From DATGHS01 sp035307785 (GTDB taxonomy: Bacteria > Planctomycetota > Planctomycetia > Gemmatales > Gemmataceae): a stretch of 7,003 nt of DNA. The DNA is taken from contig DATGHS010000003.1 of assembly GCA_035307785.1 (NCBI GenBank), forward strand, positions 1 through 7,003, read 5' to 3'. Positions 5,400-7,003 of the stretch are shown piece by piece. The position numbers and the translations under genes were made by a program. The notes below the pieces were generated by a model. That model did no database searches and was not told the DNA's origin. It saw only the letters and a program-made list of their open reading frames with translations. Numbering within the stretch: the first letter of the stretch is position 1; each line of letters opens with the position of its first letter.

Positions 5400-7003
5400 A
5401 TGGCACAGCTTCATCGCCTCGGCGCCGGCGCTCGCGCATTCAGGGTAATCGCCGTTCTGGTGGCCCTGACAATCAGCGGCCGCGCCGCGGAGCCGCCGGC
5501 CGGCAAAGCGCCGTCGTTGCCGGTATTCATCTACGGCACAGTGCAAGACGAAGCGGGTAAGCCTGTACCGCGCGCCCGGGTCTGGCTACGCGGCGGGATA
5601 TTAGGGCAATTCAAGTATCAAGCCACCGATGCCGACGAGAAGGGAAACTTCAGCTTGAATCTTACACCGCCGGCCTGGGGCACCTTGGTGGCCGTCGCCA
5701 AAGGGTACAGTTACGGGAGCCGCAATTTTTCCGTCGATCAAGGCCAAGCCGCGCAGCGCGTCGTGCTAGCGGTGAAGGCGCCGGAAGAGTTGCGGTTGCG
5801 CGTGATTGACGAGTCCGGCCAGCCCGTGCAGGGCGCAGAGCTGGAATACGTGAATTGGAAAGGAGTGAACGGCGACTCGGTCTTGTTGCCGATCGATCTT
5901 TTCCCCGTCGCGGGAATCGCCAAGCCGGTGAGCGACAAGGATGGGATGATGACTATTGGAGGAATTCCCAATGGAGCCGTTTGCGAAGGTCAGGTCAATC
6001 AACAGAATTTGGTTCGCCGCAAATTCGAAGGGATTAAACCCGGCGGCAAGCCGGTCTCTCTGAAGATGAGTAAGGGACACACCGTCACAATCGTCGCGAT
6101 GAATGGGTCCACCCAGAAGCCCGCACCTGGCGCAATGTTCGTACTGTTTGCGCGAGAGTGTGGCAGCATTCATGATACGGCCGATCGCGAAGGGCGTGCT
6201 TCGTTTTGTCTTCCAGATGCTCGAGATGTCGACATCCTTGTCATGCATCCCAATCTTTTGCCACCACAACGAATCAAGCTTCCGCGATGGAGTGCGGTCG
6301 CCGGCGGTACACTGGAAATCAAACTCTATCCTAAAGTTCAAGTGACAGGTCGATGCATAGATGAAAAAACGGGAAAGGCAGTCGAGGGAATTGAAGTCGG
6401 TCTGATGTCGCGCGACAGCGACTCGATTTGCTATTTCGGGCATACGGATGCCGATGGGCGTTACGAAATTGAAGCGCCCGACGGTCCCGTCTCTGTGCAG
6501 GCGCTCACCGGCGCGGACCGCAGCGACAAGCGAAAGGTCGAAACCGACACCACGAAAACGACACAGTTGCCGGACCTGAAGCTCAAAATGCTGCCGATGG
6601 TGCGCGGCAAGGTAGTCGGGAGCGATGGCAAGCCGGTAGTCAGCGCATTTGTCATGACCACACCGTTTGCGCGCACGACCTCGTATCTGACCGACAAGGA
6701 CGGCCGATTCGAATTCCGGATGCAGGAGCACTGGGATGGGGTCACCGTTGCGTGTTATCACCCAACGAAACGTTTGTCGATTTCCAAGAACGTCATGCTA
6801 GACGATTTAGAAGCTGGAAAAGAAATGGAGATTCACCTTCTTGAAGAAACTGAAATTCGCGGCTCGGTCGTCGACCAGCACGGGAAACCTTGCACTGGCT
6901 TGCCGGTTTGGCTGCAAGCAAAAACGGACCAAGGCAAGGGTTTCTCGTACGGCAATCAAGAGTCTACTTTCACTGACGCCAAGGGCGAATTTCGGTTTCA
7001 AGC
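5400..7003 (+). CDS. exported carboxypeptidase-regulatory-like / Cna-B-like repeat protein (C-terminus cut by window edge)
   Basis: The frame is open from the ATG at 5400 to the right edge, 534 complete codons, without stop or frameshift. Residues 1-30 form a signal peptide: basic start, hydrophobic stretch VIAVLVALTI (16-25) and a likely cut near GRA|AEPP. The rest is a series of beta-sandwich repeats of carboxypeptidase regulatory-like type, recognised by the pattern 'G-V-x-D-x-x-G-K-P-V-x-x-A-x-V ... T-D-x-x-G-x-F/Y': about 46-83 (GTVQDEAGKPV, DEKGNFSL), 128-205 (VIDESGQPV, SDKDGMM), 313-363 (GRCIDEKTGKAV, DADGRYEI), 398-440 (GKVVGSDGKPV, DKDGRFEF) and 484-534 (GSVVDQHGKPC, DAKGEFRF). Such domains are structural or carbohydrate/protein-binding; no catalytic motif is seen in this part, and an enzymatic domain could follow beyond the edge. 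It is divergent from the transglutaminase-like gene and has its own Shine-Dalgarno. Confidence 0.85.
   Translation, partial: MAQLHRLGAGARAFRVIAVLVALTISGRAAEPPAGKAPSLPVFIYGTVQDEAGKPVPRARVWLRGGILGQFKYQATDADEKGNFSLNLTPPAWGTLVAVAKGYSYGSRNFSVDQGQAAQRVVLAVKAPEELRLRVIDESGQPVQGAELEYVNWKGVNGDSVLLPIDLFPVAGIAKPVSDKDGMMTIGGIPNGAVCEGQVNQQNLVRRKFEGIKPGGKPVSLKMSKGHTVTIVAMNGSTQKPAPGAMFVLFARECGSIHDTADREGRASFCLPDARDVDILVMHPNLLPPQRIKLPRWSAVAGGTLEIKLYPKVQVTGRCIDEKTGKAVEGIEVGLMSRDSDSICYFGHTDADGRYEIEAPDGPVSVQALTGADRSDKRKVETDTTKTTQLPDLKLKMLPMVRGKVVGSDGKPVVSAFVMTTPFARTTSYLTDKDGRFEFRMQEHWDGVTVACYHPTKRLSISKNVMLDDLEAGKEMEIHLLEETEIRGSVVDQHGKPCTGLPVWLQAKTDQGKGFSYGNQESTFTDAKGEFRFQ

Noticed and set aside
5766..6761. 331-residue minus-strand open frame
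   Set aside because: It is antisense to the signal-peptide-bearing repeat-protein gene, whose domain signatures are clear across the same bases; the antisense product shows no motif.

Overview
The window reads as GC-rich chromosomal DNA of an environmental bacterium. I lean towards Planctomycetota (Pirellulales-like) from gene style: a large exported transglutaminase-fold protein, a long exported protein built of carboxypeptidase-regulatory-like repeats, generous intergenic gaps, and one gene with no visible Shine-Dalgarno. This placement is inference; no rRNA or other marker is present.

Layout. Positions 1-2497 (minus strand) hold nearly all of NirB, the large subunit of the assimilatory NADH nitrite reductase; its last residues lie beyond the left edge. 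Positions 2498-2721 are its 5' leader, with a possible 16-codon upstream ORF. Positions 2722-4731 (minus strand) encode a 669-residue exported protein with a transglutaminase-like Cys-His-Asp core and C-terminal beta-rich regions. Its start is fixed by a good Shine-Dalgarno and a well-spaced sigma-70-type promoter at 4771-4799. Positions 4732-5399 are a 668-bp divergent intergenic region dense in repeats and palindromes. Positions 5400-7003 (plus strand) encode an exported protein with about five carboxypeptidase-regulatory-like / Cna-B-like beta-sandwich repeats, which runs off the right edge.

Functional relations. NirB is a cytoplasmic nitrogen-assimilation enzyme; the other two proteins carry export signals and probably act outside the cytoplasmic membrane. 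Nothing in the sequence ties them to nitrite reduction. The transglutaminase-like gene precedes nirB on the same strand, but the 224-bp gap argues against tight coupling. The two exported proteins are divergent and share the repeat-rich control region.

Points for a second look: four TGTWRCA heptamers phased at 10-11 bp (5058-5095); a 10-bp perfect inverted repeat enclosing a tandem TTGACTTT pair (4835-4883), with related motifs nearby; and a dispersed-type palindromic element that appears to have inserted in frame into the signal-peptide N-region of the transglutaminase-like gene (4643-4687). I see no defence system, CRISPR array, transposase, tRNA or rRNA. I found no clear novel multigene system.
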